In this document: positions 43,218 through 52,256 of the stretch, piece after piece
How the letters are laid out: every line of letters begins with the position of its first letter
Position numbering within the stretch: position 1 is the first letter of the stretch
Source: RGIG3701 sp031553595
GTDB taxonomy: Bacteria > Planctomycetota > Planctomycetia > Pirellulales > Thermoguttaceae
Length of the DNA stretch: 64,000 bases
Direction of reading: 5' to 3'
NCBI GenBank assembly: GCA_031553595.1
Contig: JAVBLI010000025.1
Location: 1 to 64,000, forward strand
The notes under the pieces: model-generated
Told to the model about the DNA's origin: nothing
What the model saw: only the letters and a program-made list of their open reading frames with translations
Databases searched by the model: none
Position numbers and translations under genes: made by a program

Positions 43218-43400
43218 TAGAGCACATCCAAAATCAATATAAACGGCGGGAAACAGCAGCCGGGAGCAGAGCGTTAGTGCAGAGACCGGATCGAAGTGGA
43301 AAAAAAACCGGGCGATTCTATCCGGTCTCTTCGCGTCACTGCGTTCCGCTGCGCTCCCGGCTGTTGTTCTTGTGAAACCATAAATTTGATAGATGCTCTA
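43218..43400 (+). repeat. Dispersed palindromic element, copy 10 (full length, type example)
   Basis: 183 bp from TAGAGCA (43218) to TGCTCTA (43400), so the element starts and ends with a terminal inverted repeat containing TA. The next bases inward are also roughly inverted (CATCCAAAATCAATATA against TATAAATTTGATAG read backwards). The palindromic core is 43250-43370: AACAGCAGCCGGGAGCAGAG / GCGCTCCCGGCTGTTGTT and GCAGAGACCGGAT / ATCCGGTCTCTTCG. Confidence 0.88.
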
Positions 43401-43511
43401 GAGGAACGAACACGCGGACAAACCCCGCGCTAAACGATGAACCATACTTCCATTTTACGAAATCGGCGGTGAAAAAGCAAGTCAACCCGTGGCAGTTCGA
43501 TAAAAAAAGGT

Positions 43512-43620
43512 GAGCCGGAAGAATAGTTGCCGGAATTTTTCCCACTTCGATCCGGTCATTGCGCTGCGCTCCATTCCCGGCTGCTGTTCTTGTGGATACA
43601 TTAACTTGGTAGCCGCTCTG
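43512..43620 (+). repeat. Dispersed palindromic element, copy 11 (right half)
   Basis: Only the right part is kept: ATCCGGTCATTGCGC, then CGCTCCATTCCCGGCTGCTG and the tail TTCTTGTGGATACATTAAC up to GCCGCTCTG near 43619. Together with copy 10 it fills the 458-base gap 43196-43653. Confidence 0.7.
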
Positions 43621-43653
43621 ATGGACACCTGAACGCGAAGCTTGCGTCTATCG

Positions 43654-45135
43654 TCAATTATCGCTGAGGATCGCTTCCACTTCCGGCTCTTTGCCCGCCT
43701 CGACCATCATCAGCAATTCGTCTTCGGCCTCGAGCATCGTATTGCCGCGCGGCACGAGGAACTGATTTTGTCGGCGGATGAGAAAAACGAGCACGCCCTG
43801 CGGAAATGCCAGCATCGCAAGCGGCTTGCCGCAGTGGGCGGAGTGTTCGGTGATTTCGTACTCATGCATTTCGGCGCTGGCGTTTCCGGTTTCTTCGAAT
43901 TGCAGCGGCGGCGACGCTTTTTCCTTCAGCGGCTCGTCCAGCCCCAGCATCCGCGCCACCGGCATGAGCGTTTTGCCCTGCACGAACATGGAGGAAAGCA
44001 CGATAAAAAACACGATATGAAACAGCGTGATCGCGTGGGGGATGTGATGGATGCAGGGGAAGGTGGCTAAAATGACCGGGGCCGCGCCGCGGATGCCGCC
44101 CCAGGCGACGAGCGTGCGTTCTTTGTAATTGAACCGGCTCCCCAGCATGCACAGATAAACCGCCAGCGGACGGGCCACGAACATGATGAACATCGCGATG
44201 ACGAAACCGTAAATCGCGGCGTCCTGCAATTCGCTGAGCGAAACCAGCAGCCCCAGGGCGAGGAACATGGCCACCTGCATCAGCCACGCGATGCCGTCAT
44301 GAAAACGTGCCAGGCCGTAACGGTAAATATATTTCGTGTTTCCGAAAACCATGCCGCAGACGTACGCTGACATGAATCCGTTACCGCCGGTATATTCGCT
44401 GATGCTGAAGGCGGCGAAGACGGTGCCGATGCCGATGACGTAATAGAGGCCGTCGTATTCCAGCTTGACGCGGTCCATGAGCCGCACGATGGCGAAGCCG
44501 ACCGCGAGGCCGACGATTACGCCGATGGACATTTTCATCAGGAAATAGGGGATCACCATCCAGTACGCGTACGCCTCGGGCTGGTTGATCATGCCGATCA
44601 TGAAGAGGGTCAGAAACGCGGCCATCGGGTCGTTACTGCCGGATTCATACTCGAGAATCGGGCGCAGATCGCCCTTGAGGCCCACGCCCTTGGAGCGGAA
44701 AATGGCGAACGTCGCTGCGGCGTCCGTGGAAGAAACCACACAGCCCAGGAGGATGGCCCACATGAACGTATAGGGCGGCTCGACGGCCAGGCCACCCATG
44801 AGGAAGTAGACGAACACGCCGATAAAGACGGCGGTTAGCAGCACGCCGACGCTGGCCAGGAGCGTACCGCAGCCGATGACTTTTTTCACGTCCGCCCAGC
44901 GGGTGTCGAATCCGCCCGCGAAAAGGATAAACGCCAGGGCCAGTGAGCCCAGCCGGTTCGCGGCGTCATAATCGCTGAAAATCACCCCGCCCAGTCCCTC
45001 CTCGCCGGCCAGCATTCCCACAAAAAGGAACATCAGCAGCGTGGGGATTTTCAGGAAATCCGAAACTTTGCTGGCGAAAATTCCCATGAACAGGAAAATC
45101 GCCGCTAGGGCGCAGATGTACTGGAATTCGGGCAT
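43654..45135 (-). CDS. Potassium/proton antiporter (NhaP2/CvrA type)
   Basis: A 493-residue CPA1-type antiporter. Some 12 hydrophobic segments fill residues 1-390, with ILFAGGFDTRW, GCVVSSTDAAATFAIFRSKG and ESGSNDPMAAFLT (ion-binding Asp region) as in NhaP2, then AWGGIRGAAPVILA. A soluble C-terminal part (about 400-493) resembles a TrkA-C domain (VLVFLIRRQNQFLVPRGNT). It exchanges K+ (or Na+) for protons at the inner membrane. Monocistronic, ending near repeat copies 10 and 11. Confidence 0.9.
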   Translation of the reverse strand: MPEFQYICALAAIFLFMGIFASKVSDFLKIPTLLMFLFVGMLAGEEGLGGVIFSDYDAANRLGSLALAFILFAGGFDTRWADVKKVIGCGTLLASVGVLLTAVFIGVFVYFLMGGLAVEPPYTFMWAILLGCVVSSTDAAATFAIFRSKGVGLKGDLRPILEYESGSNDPMAAFLTLFMIGMINQPEAYAYWMVIPYFLMKMSIGVIVGLAVGFAIVRLMDRVKLEYDGLYYVIGIGTVFAAFSISEYTGGNGFMSAYVCGMVFGNTKYIYRYGLARFHDGIAWLMQVAMFLALGLLVSLSELQDAAIYGFVIAMFIMFVARPLAVYLCMLGSRFNYKERTLVAWGGIRGAAPVILATFPCIHHIPHAITLFHIVFFIVLSSMFVQGKTLMPVARMLGLDEPLKEKASPPLQFEETGNASAEMHEYEITEHSAHCGKPLAMLAFPQGVLVFLIRRQNQFLVPRGNTMLEAEDELLMMVEAGKEPEVEAILSDN

Positions 45136-45145
45136 GACGAGGAAG

Positions 45146-45275
45146 TGAGCAGGTGAATAGGTGTGGGGGGGGAATGAGAAATAAAGAAATAAAAAATGGA
45201 ATCATTCGGCGGCAGGTGGAAGCACGCTTGCGCCATTCCTCATTTCTCTATTTCTCATTTCTCATTTCTCATTTT
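45146..45275. repeat. Simple AAATAAAG / CATTTCTC inverted tract
   Basis: GAATGAGAAATAAAGAAATA near 45170-45190 is partly complementary to the repeated CATTTCTCATTTCTC units at 45240-45275. It separates the antiporter start from the LRR gene stop on the minus strand and might form a weak hairpin. Confidence 0.45.
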
Positions 45276-45276
45276 T

Positions 45277-46542
45277 TTACTCCTCCACGGTGCAGCCGGG
45301 CAGCGCTTCACGCAGCTTCCGCACGCCGTCGGCCGTGATCTGCGTGGCCTTCACGCTGAGCTTTTTGAGATTTTTCATCTCGGCCAGCGCCGGAATCGCG
45401 TCGTTCGTGACGCCCGTTTCGCTGAGGTTCAGCTGCGTGAGATTCTCCAGCGCCGTGAGTTTTTTCACGCCCGCGTCCGTGATTTTGTTGTTCTTGATCG
45501 ACAGATTCGTCAGGCTCGTGATCTTCGCGATGGAATCCATGCCCGCGTCGGTGATGTCGGTCTGCCAGAGGTCGAGGGTGTCGAGTTTCGTCAGCCCCTC
45601 GAGGAATTTCAGGCCCGCGTTGTCGACGAAGGTCTCGCTGATGACCAGCGACTCCAGTTCGGGCATTTTCACGACCGCTTCCAGCGCCTCGCCGCCGATG
45701 TAATTGCCGCGGAGATTGAGCTTCTTCATTTTCGTCAGCGCGCCGAGCTTTATCGCGCCGTCGTCGGAAATCGCGATGCACCGCATAATGGTCAGCTCCG
45801 TGAGGGAGTCGGCCATGGCCGCGAGGATGTCGATAGCCGAGTCGTTAAACGTCTGGGAGTCCTGGATGTCGAAGGTCCGCATTTTCTTGCCGCGGATGTT
45901 TTCGATGCCCGCGTTGGTGACGGCCGTGCAGCGAATCTTCAGCACGATCAGGTTCGGCATGTCTTTCAGGATGGACAGCCCCGCGTCGGTCACACTGGCA
46001 CAGCCGCGGAGGTCCAGCAGCCGCAGGGATTTGACGTCCTTGAGTTCCTTCACCGCGGCGTCGTCGAAATTCCCGTAAAGCAGCACCAGGTTCCGCAGTT
46101 TCGTTATCTGGGCCACATAGGAAAGCGTTTCCTTGCCCAGGTACGTGTTCCGCCGCAGCGTGAGTTCCTCGACCCACGGCATATCGGCCAGCACCGCCAT
46201 GTCGGCGTCTTCAAAGTCGGTATTCTCGATCGAAAGTTTCGTGCATTCGGTTAGGCCCTTGATGACCCCCGCGCCGCCGGGCTTGAGGTTCGCGCCGTAA
46301 ATCTTGCACTGCGTCACGGTATCGAGTTTGCAGATTTTAGCCAAATCGTCGTTCGTGCAGATTTGGTCGGTGAGGTCGAAAAACACGACATTTCCATCCG
46401 CGTCGGTCTTATAAACGGCCATCAAGCGATTGAGCGCTTCCATCGCGGCCTCTTTCTCGGCCTCCGTCGGGGCAGCCTGGCTGAACTGCGCCGCAAAAAT
46501 CACGGCACAAAACGTCATCAGAGCAAAAAAACACTTTTTCAT
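45277..46542 (-). CDS. Secreted leucine-rich-repeat protein
   Basis: A 421-residue exported protein with signal peptide (about 1-23, ending SQA). From about residue 70 to the end it is a run of about 14 leucine-rich repeats of roughly 23-25 residues, of the planctomycete type: L-x-x-L-x-L-x-x-x-x-I-T-D-A-G. The last repeats read ITDAGMDSIAKITSL and VTNDAIPALAEMKNL. No catalytic domain is seen. It would act in the periplasm or outside as a binding scaffold. AGGAGA before the ATG at 46542 fixes the start. Confidence 0.83.
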   Translation of the reverse strand: MKKCFFALMTFCAVIFAAQFSQAAPTEAEKEAAMEALNRLMAVYKTDADGNVVFFDLTDQICTNDDLAKICKLDTVTQCKIYGANLKPGGAGVIKGLTECTKLSIENTDFEDADMAVLADMPWVEELTLRRNTYLGKETLSYVAQITKLRNLVLLYGNFDDAAVKELKDVKSLRLLDLRGCASVTDAGLSILKDMPNLIVLKIRCTAVTNAGIENIRGKKMRTFDIQDSQTFNDSAIDILAAMADSLTELTIMRCIAISDDGAIKLGALTKMKKLNLRGNYIGGEALEAVVKMPELESLVISETFVDNAGLKFLEGLTKLDTLDLWQTDITDAGMDSIAKITSLTNLSIKNNKITDAGVKKLTALENLTQLNLSETGVTNDAIPALAEMKNLKKLSVKATQITADGVRKLREALPGCTVEE

Positions 46543-46747
46543 CAGGTGAGTCTCCTTACCTATTGGGATTAAGGGGAAATGGCAAAACCATGCCATGGTT
46601 GAATAATAACGCATTATCCGTTCATTATAGCACGGATGGGGGGCGGGGGATAGGGGGAATGAGCCGCAAATGTAGCGCAGTGTAATTTGCGGAGCGGATT
46701 GTGGCTGGTGATCGCTGCCGTGACAGAGCGTATCGTACGAAACCTTT

Positions 46748-46930
46748 TAGCGCACATCCAAAATCAATATAAATGGCAGGAAACAGCAGCCGGGAGCGGA
46801 GCGTTAGCGCAGGGACCGGATCGAAGTGGAAAAATCCCGGGCGATTCTATCCGGTCTCTTCGCGTCACTGCGTCCGCTTCGCTCCCGACTGCTGTTTTCG
46901 TGCATAATAAACCTTGTTTGTGATGTGTGG
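46748..46930 (+). repeat. Dispersed palindromic element, copy 12
   Basis: The left end TAGCGCACATCC followed by AAAATCAATATAAA is almost identical to copy 10. Outer arms AACAGCAGCCGGGAGCGGAG / GCTTCGCTCCCGACTGCTGT, inner GACCGGAT / ATCCGGTC. The right end is poorly defined. It lies in the divergent gap between the LRR gene (minus) and tgt (plus), 489 bases, otherwise with a TATAAT at 46979 before tgt. Confidence 0.8.
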
Positions 46931-47031
46931 GAGTATAACATTTTTCATTTCCCCCATTCCCCATCCTCATGATGCGTGTATAATGTCACCGTAATATAAT
47001 ATAATCGTCACGTCATTCCGGAGGGGCACAC

Positions 47032-48147
47032 ATGTTTTCTTTCGAACTTCAAAAAACGGACGCCACGACGCAGGCCCGCGCGGGGATGCTGCGGACGGTG
47101 CACGGGGAGGTGGCCACGCCGACGTTCATGCCCGTGGGGACGGTCGGCTCGGTGAAGGGCATCGAAATCCGCCAGCTCGAGGAAACGGGCACGCGAATCA
47201 TTCTCGGGAATACATATCACCTCACGCTACGGCCGGGCGAGGATGTGGTGTGGCATTTCGGCGGCCTGCGGGGCTTCACCGGCTGGCAGGGCCCCACGCT
47301 GACGGACAGCGGCGGCTTTCAGCTTTTCAGCCTCGCGAAAATGACGAAAATCACCGAAAACGGCGCCGTGTTTCGCTCGCACATCGACGGCCGGCTACTG
47401 GATTTAACGCCGGAAAAGGCGGTGGAAATTCAGGAGGCCCTGGGCAGCACGATCGCCATGGTGCTGGATCATGTGGTGGGGCTGCCGAACCCGGAGAAAG
47501 TGGTGCGGGACGCCATGGAGCGGACCATCCGCTGGGCGAAACGCTGCCGGGACGCGCACCGGCTGGAGAATCAGGTGCAGTTCGCGATCGTGCAGGGCGG
47601 GCTGGACCGCGCGATGCGGGTGGAGTGTGCCGGGCGGCTGGTGGAGCTGGATTTTCCGGGGTACGCCGTGGGCGGACTGAGTGTGGGCGAGGCGCCGGAG
47701 CTGATGTATGAAACGCTGGATTACACGGTGCCCGAGCTGCCGGCCAGGAAGCCGCGGTATTTGATGGGGGTGGGCACGCCGACGGATTTGCTGGAGGGCG
47801 TGGCCCGCGGAATCGACATGTTCGATTGCGTGATGCCCACCCGTAACGGCCGAAACGCCATGGCATTCACCGATTTCGGGAAAGTCCGCCTGCGGAACGC
47901 AAAATACCAATACGACGACCGCCCGCTGGAGGACGGCTGTCCGTGCCCGGCGTGCCGGCGCTCGCGGGGCTATCTCCGGCACCTGTTTATCGCGAAAGAA
48001 ATGCTGGGGCCCATTCTGCTGTCCATCCATAACATCACGTACTACCAGCGGCTGATGACCCGCGCTCGCGAAGCGATCCTGGCCGGGAATTATGCCGAAT
48101 TCGTGCGGCAGCGGAAGATCGATTTTACGCGGGAGAACGACGGGTGA
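47032..48147 (+). CDS. tgt: tRNA-guanine transglycosylase
   Basis: A 371-residue enzyme exchanging guanine at the wobble position of GUN tRNAs for preQ1 on the way to queuosine. ATPTFMPVGT at the start, TDSGGFQLFSLAK with the catalytic Asp, then MGVGTPTDLLEGVARGIDMFDCVMPTRNGRN-type active site region (known by its ends MGVG and RNGRN) and the zinc site CPCPACRRSRGY with three Cys and a following His. Length is family-typical. GGAGG precedes the ATG. Confidence 0.96.
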   Translation: MFSFELQKTDATTQARAGMLRTVHGEVATPTFMPVGTVGSVKGIEIRQLEETGTRIILGNTYHLTLRPGEDVVWHFGGLRGFTGWQGPTLTDSGGFQLFSLAKMTKITENGAVFRSHIDGRLLDLTPEKAVEIQEALGSTIAMVLDHVVGLPNPEKVVRDAMERTIRWAKRCRDAHRLENQVQFAIVQGGLDRAMRVECAGRLVELDFPGYAVGGLSVGEAPELMYETLDYTVPELPARKPRYLMGVGTPTDLLEGVARGIDMFDCVMPTRNGRNAMAFTDFGKVRLRNAKYQYDDRPLEDGCPCPACRRSRGYLRHLFIAKEMLGPILLSIHNITYYQRLMTRAREAILAGNYAEFVRQRKIDFTRENDG

Positions 48148-48168
48148 TGTTCCAACCGTAAAATCACT

Positions 48169-48257
48169 GTTTAGCCGCGCAGCGCGTTCTGCGCAAGCAG
48201 TGGAAGAGCGATTAACGCCGCCACGCCTTACGGCGAACGTGCTGCGCGGCTAAACGG
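48169..48257. repeat. TTTAGCCGCGCAGCG hairpin, full copy
   Basis: Left arm GTTTAGCCGCGCAGCGCGTT (48169-48188) pairs with AACGTGCTGCGCGGCTAAAC (48237-48256), a 48-base loop between them containing a smaller CGTTCTGCGCAAGCAG-type segment. It lies in the convergent gap between tgt and rarA and could serve as a terminator for both. A left-half copy is at 57786. Confidence 0.8.
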
Positions 48258-48271
48258 GCCAAGCGCGATGA

Positions 48272-49582
48272 TTACTCCTTCTTCAATCTCGCGCGGATGA
48301 ATTCCAGACGCCGCTGCAATTCGCTCTCGAAACCGCGGTCGACGGGGACGTAATAGCGCCGGTCGACGCCGAGATAATCCTGGGCGACGATGCCGTCTGG
48401 GAATTCGTGGGCGTACTGGTATCCCTCATGGCCGAGCTGCTGGGAGCCGGAGTAATGGGCGTCGCGCAAATGCCGGGGTACGGGCACCTGGCTGCCCTCA
48501 CGCACATCTTTGCGGGCGGCGAAAATCGCGTTCGTAGCGGCGTTCGATTTCGGCGCGCACGCGAGGTACGCCACCGTCTGGGCCAGGTTTAACTGACATT
48601 CCGGCAGCCCGATAATCTCGCACGCCTGCGCGGTGGCCACCGCCAGAGGCAGGGCATGCGGGTCGGCGTTCCCCACATCCTCGCTGGCAAGAATCACCAG
48701 TCGGCGGGCCAGGAACCGCACCTCCTCGCCGCCCTCCAACATCCGTGCCAGCCAGTAAATCGCGGCGTCCGGGTCACTGCCGCGGATGCTTTTGATCAGG
48801 GCACTGATAATGTCGTAATGGGCGTCTCCGTCCCGGTCATGGCTCGTGATCCGCTTCTGGACGGACTCGGCCGCCATCTCCAGCGTGAACGGCACGGGGT
48901 CCGCGAAGGTCGAAAGCACGCCGATTTCCAGGGCCGAGAGTGCACGGCGGGCGTCGCCTTCACTCGTCCGTGCGAGGTAATCCAGGGCGTCCGCGTCCAT
49001 CTCCACCCGGAAAGCTCCCAGCCCGCGCTCTTTGTCTTTTAGTGCACGGGCAAGTACCGTTTTGATGTGTTCCTCAGTCAGCGGCTGAAACTGAAACACC
49101 CGGCTGCGGCTTAAAAGCGCGTTATTCACCGTGAAGAACGGATTTTCGGTCGTCGCGCCGATGAGCGTCACGATTCCTTCCTCCACATCCGGCAGCAAAA
49201 TATCCTGCTGGGCTTTATTGAATCGGTGGATTTCGTCCACGAAAAGCAGCGTTTTTCGCCGCTCGGCGGAGAGGCGGTCACGGGCCAGGGTGAGTACCTC
49301 GCGCACGTCCTTCACGCCGCTGGTGACGGCACTGAGCTGGCAGAAAACGCTGTTCGACTCGGTGGCCAGCAGTTGCGCCAGCGTGGTTTTTCCGGTGCCG
49401 GGCGGGCCGTAAAAGATGACGGAGCCCAGGCGGTCCGCGGTCAGCAACCGCCGCAGCAACTTCCCCTCGCCAAGAAAATGCTCCTGCCCCACGAACTCCG
49501 CCAGACTCCGTGGGCGCATCCTCGCCGCCAGCGGCTGCGCGCTGCGACGGTTTTCGGATTCCTGAACATCAAAAAGGGACAC
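48272..49582 (-). CDS. rarA: Replication-associated recombination protein RarA (MgsA)
   Basis: A 436-residue AAA+ ATPase. RPRSLAEFVGQEHFLG precedes Walker A GPPGTGKTTLAQ and Walker B LFVDEIHRFNKAQQD; IGATTENPFFTVN is sensor 1, and the C-terminal MgsA tetramerisation part ends with YKYAHEFPDG-like YQYAHEFPDGIVAQDYL. It acts at stalled replication forks. Length matches the family. Confidence 0.95.
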   Translation of the reverse strand: MSLFDVQESENRRSAQPLAARMRPRSLAEFVGQEHFLGEGKLLRRLLTADRLGSVIFYGPPGTGKTTLAQLLATESNSVFCQLSAVTSGVKDVREVLTLARDRLSAERRKTLLFVDEIHRFNKAQQDILLPDVEEGIVTLIGATTENPFFTVNNALLSRSRVFQFQPLTEEHIKTVLARALKDKERGLGAFRVEMDADALDYLARTSEGDARRALSALEIGVLSTFADPVPFTLEMAAESVQKRITSHDRDGDAHYDIISALIKSIRGSDPDAAIYWLARMLEGGEEVRFLARRLVILASEDVGNADPHALPLAVATAQACEIIGLPECQLNLAQTVAYLACAPKSNAATNAIFAARKDVREGSQVPVPRHLRDAHYSGSQQLGHEGYQYAHEFPDGIVAQDYLGVDRRYYVPVDRGFESELQRRLEFIRARLKKE

Positions 49583-49605
49583 GAATAAATGGTTAATGCT
49601 AAATG

Positions 49606-49786
49606 CCAGCGCATTTTCATAAATCGTTTGGACACAAGAACAGCAGCCGGGAGCGTAGCGCTAGCGGAGAGACGGGATAGAAGTGGAGAAAACGCTTGGC
49701 CAATCCATCCGGTCTCTCCGCTGCACTGCGTTCCGCTACGCTCCCGGCTACTGTTTCTTGTCCAATCAAATTGTGAAACCGCTCTA
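49606..49786 (+). repeat. Dispersed palindromic element, copy 13
   Basis: Outer arms AACAGCAGCCGGGAGCGTAG / CTACGCTCCCGGCTACTGTT. Here GTAG / CTAC replaces GGAG / CTCC on both sides, a compensatory pair. Inner arms GAGACGGGAT / ATCCGGTCTC. The right end GCTCTA is at 49781-49786; the left end is degenerate. It lies in the divergent gap between rarA and ftsH (389 bases), where no clear promoter was found. Confidence 0.8.
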
Positions 49787-49971
49787 AATGCTAAATGGGA
49801 GAATACTTTATCTATTTTAGACCAGAATTGCTTTTTATGCAAGAACCTGTTTTTTATTCCTCATTACGCATTTCACATTCCCCCCCCTCCCCCGTGCGTG
49901 CGTGTTCGGGTAAAATGAATTAGTGTCTGTAATTTTACCAAAAAATGAAATATTTTTACGCTTTTCCGCCC

Positions 49972-52068
49972 ATGTCCGAAAATAAAAACGAAAATCCTGG
50001 CAGCCCGCCGACGCCGCCGACCGAATCTTCCGAGCGTCCGCAGGGTGATCCGTCAAAAACCTCGAATCGGGAGCCTTCCGTCCCGGAAATGCGGAAGGGG
50101 ACGCCGCCGAGTTTTTTACATGTCTTCTTTTTCGCCATTTTCGTCACCTTTCTTTTTTGGTACGCCATGCGTGAGGGGGACGGCAAGACGGGCGAAATCA
50201 CGTTCGGCTTCTTCCGCCAGCAGCTTCACGTGGAGAATATTCTTTCCGTGGAGATTCAGGATGACATCCGCATGCTGGGCGAGTTTAAGAAAGCGCCGTG
50301 GGACCCGAAAATCATGTCCCAGGTGAAGCTCACACGGGACTTGACGGACGAGGAGAAGAAAAAAGACGACGAACTGACTGAGAAAAAGGTCAAAATCGGC
50401 GAAGAAGAAGTCACGGTGCACCGGCTGCCGAAAAAATTCTCGACGGTGCTTCCGTCGCCGATCGAGGCCGGGGGGGAGTTGGAGCAGGAAATTTCCATGC
50501 GTGTCGGCGAGTCGTTCAAGGTAAAGCCCGTCTTTAACCCGCTCGGGTACATGATGGCGCTTTCCATTATTATTACGGTCTTTCTTTTCGCGAGCATCTG
50601 GTACCAGTTTCGCCGCACGCGGGAGCAGATAAACGGCGGCGGCCCGATGATGGGCTTCACGCGCAGCCCTGCCAAGCGTTTCGTGGGAAATGACGAGCCG
50701 GTCACGTTCCAGGATGTCGCGGGCCTGGAGAGCGTGAAGGAAGACCTGGCGGAAGTCGTGGATTTCCTGATGTTTCCGGAAAAGTTCGAGCGTCTGGGCG
50801 CGCGGATTCCGAAAGGCATTCTGATGTGCGGCCCACCCGGCACCGGGAAAACGCTCCTGGCGCGTGCGGTGGCCGGGGAGGCGTCCGTGCCGTTTTTCAG
50901 CATTAACGCGTCCGAATTCATCCAGATGTTCGTCGGCGTGGGCGCCAGCCGCGTGCGCGACATGTTCGAGGTGGCACGGGCCAGTGCCCCGTCCATCCTG
51001 TTTATCGACGAAATCGACGCCATCGGCCGGCTCCGCGGAACGGGTATCGGCGGCGGAAACGACGAACGCGAGCAGACCCTGAACCAGATTCTCAGCGAAA
51101 TGGACGGTTTCGCCACCAACGACGTGGTGATTGTCATCGCCGCCACCAACCGCCCGGACGTCCTGGACCCCGCGCTCTTGCGGCCTGGCCGATTCGACCG
51201 TCACGTCATCGTCAGCAGCCCGACGCAAAAAGGCCGGGTGGATCTGTTTAAGGTGCACACCAAGAAAGTACCGCTGGGCACGGATGTGGATCTGGATCAA
51301 CTCGCGTCGATGACCACGGGCCTCACCGGCGCCGACATTCGGAATATCGTCAACGAAGCCGCGCTGTGGGCCTGTCGGAAAAATAAAAATCAGGTCGAAA
51401 TGGGCGATTTTTATTACGCCATCGACAAAGTCCTCATGGGCGCCAAACGCGAGGAGGTGCTCAACCAAAAAGAGAAGGAAATGACCGCCTACCACGAATC
51501 CGGCCACACGCTCATGGCCTGGCTCACCCCCGGGCGCGAGCGGATCGGCAAGGTCTCCATCATTCCCCGCGGCCGGGCGCTGGGCGTCACGCAGATGATC
51601 CCCGACGAAGACCGCGTCAGTGTGTGTCAGTCGGAGCTCGAAGGCCGACTGGGTGTTTCCATGGGGGGCCGCGAAGCGGAACGGCTGGTGTTTAACGAGC
51701 TGACAGCCGGTGCCGAAGCCGACCTGAAATACGTCACCCAGATCGCCCAGAAAATGGTCACCGCCTGGGGCATGAGCAAGCGCATCGGCCCCGTGGCCTT
51801 CCGGCTGAGTGAAGACCACCCCTTCCTGGGCAAAGAAATCGCCGGTGGCTCGCGCGAATTCAGTGAAAACACCGCCCAAATTATCGATGAAGAAGTTATG
51901 GCCATCCTCCACGCCGCAAGCCAGCGCGCTTACGAAACCCTCAAACTCAACCGCAACATGCTCGACGCGTTGGCCCATTCGCTGCTCTTGCACGAGGAAT
52001 TAGACGAGAAACAAATCGAAAATATTCTCGGCCCGCCGGTTTATCGCACTGCAAAGGAAATTAAATAG
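49972..52068 (+). CDS. ftsH: ATP-dependent zinc metalloprotease FtsH
   Basis: A 698-residue membrane protease. A Pro/Ser-rich cytoplasmic start, a first membrane helix (about 50-66), a periplasmic region with an unusually Lys/Glu/Asp-rich stretch (about 120-150), a second helix (about 195-212), then AAA+ with Walker A GPPGTGKT (about 287-294), Walker B ILFIDEID, SRH AATNRPDVLDPALLRPGRFDR (cited by its ends AATNR and RFDR), and the zinc site HESGH (about 508-512). It degrades misfolded membrane and some regulatory proteins. The start is uncertain: an in-frame ATG nine codons earlier (49945) exists and neither has a good ribosome site. Confidence 0.94.
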   Translation: MSENKNENPGSPPTPPTESSERPQGDPSKTSNREPSVPEMRKGTPPSFLHVFFFAIFVTFLFWYAMREGDGKTGEITFGFFRQQLHVENILSVEIQDDIRMLGEFKKAPWDPKIMSQVKLTRDLTDEEKKKDDELTEKKVKIGEEEVTVHRLPKKFSTVLPSPIEAGGELEQEISMRVGESFKVKPVFNPLGYMMALSIIITVFLFASIWYQFRRTREQINGGGPMMGFTRSPAKRFVGNDEPVTFQDVAGLESVKEDLAEVVDFLMFPEKFERLGARIPKGILMCGPPGTGKTLLARAVAGEASVPFFSINASEFIQMFVGVGASRVRDMFEVARASAPSILFIDEIDAIGRLRGTGIGGGNDEREQTLNQILSEMDGFATNDVVIVIAATNRPDVLDPALLRPGRFDRHVIVSSPTQKGRVDLFKVHTKKVPLGTDVDLDQLASMTTGLTGADIRNIVNEAALWACRKNKNQVEMGDFYYAIDKVLMGAKREEVLNQKEKEMTAYHESGHTLMAWLTPGRERIGKVSIIPRGRALGVTQMIPDEDRVSVCQSELEGRLGVSMGGREAERLVFNELTAGAEADLKYVTQIAQKMVTAWGMSKRIGPVAFRLSEDHPFLGKEIAGGSREFSENTAQIIDEEVMAILHAASQRAYETLKLNRNMLDALAHSLLLHEELDEKQIENILGPPVYRTAKEIK

Positions 52069-52151
52069 AAAACACTGGTAATTTAGGCGATTTTATGTCG
52101 ATAAGAAGTTCATTTATTTTGCATTTTTCGCAAGAAAACTTCTAAAGTGAC

Positions 52152-52180
52152 TTGCAAATGCCAAAAGCCGCGATTATAAT
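52152..52180 (+). promoter_or_regulatory. Promoter of the PEP-CTERM gene at 52257
   Basis: TTGCAA (52152-52157), 17-base spacer, TATAAT (52175-52180), 77 bases before the start. Same hexamers as upstream of the 36555 PEP-CTERM gene. Confidence 0.65.
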
Positions 52181-52256
52181 CGAAAAATGTAATGCAAGTG
52201 TGCTTGCTCTACCCTCGATTTAACAATTTACGAAGGAAATAGAAGAAGGAATCGTT

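Noticed and set aside
50116..51993. 625-codon open frame on the minus strand
   Set aside because: Antisense of ftsH.
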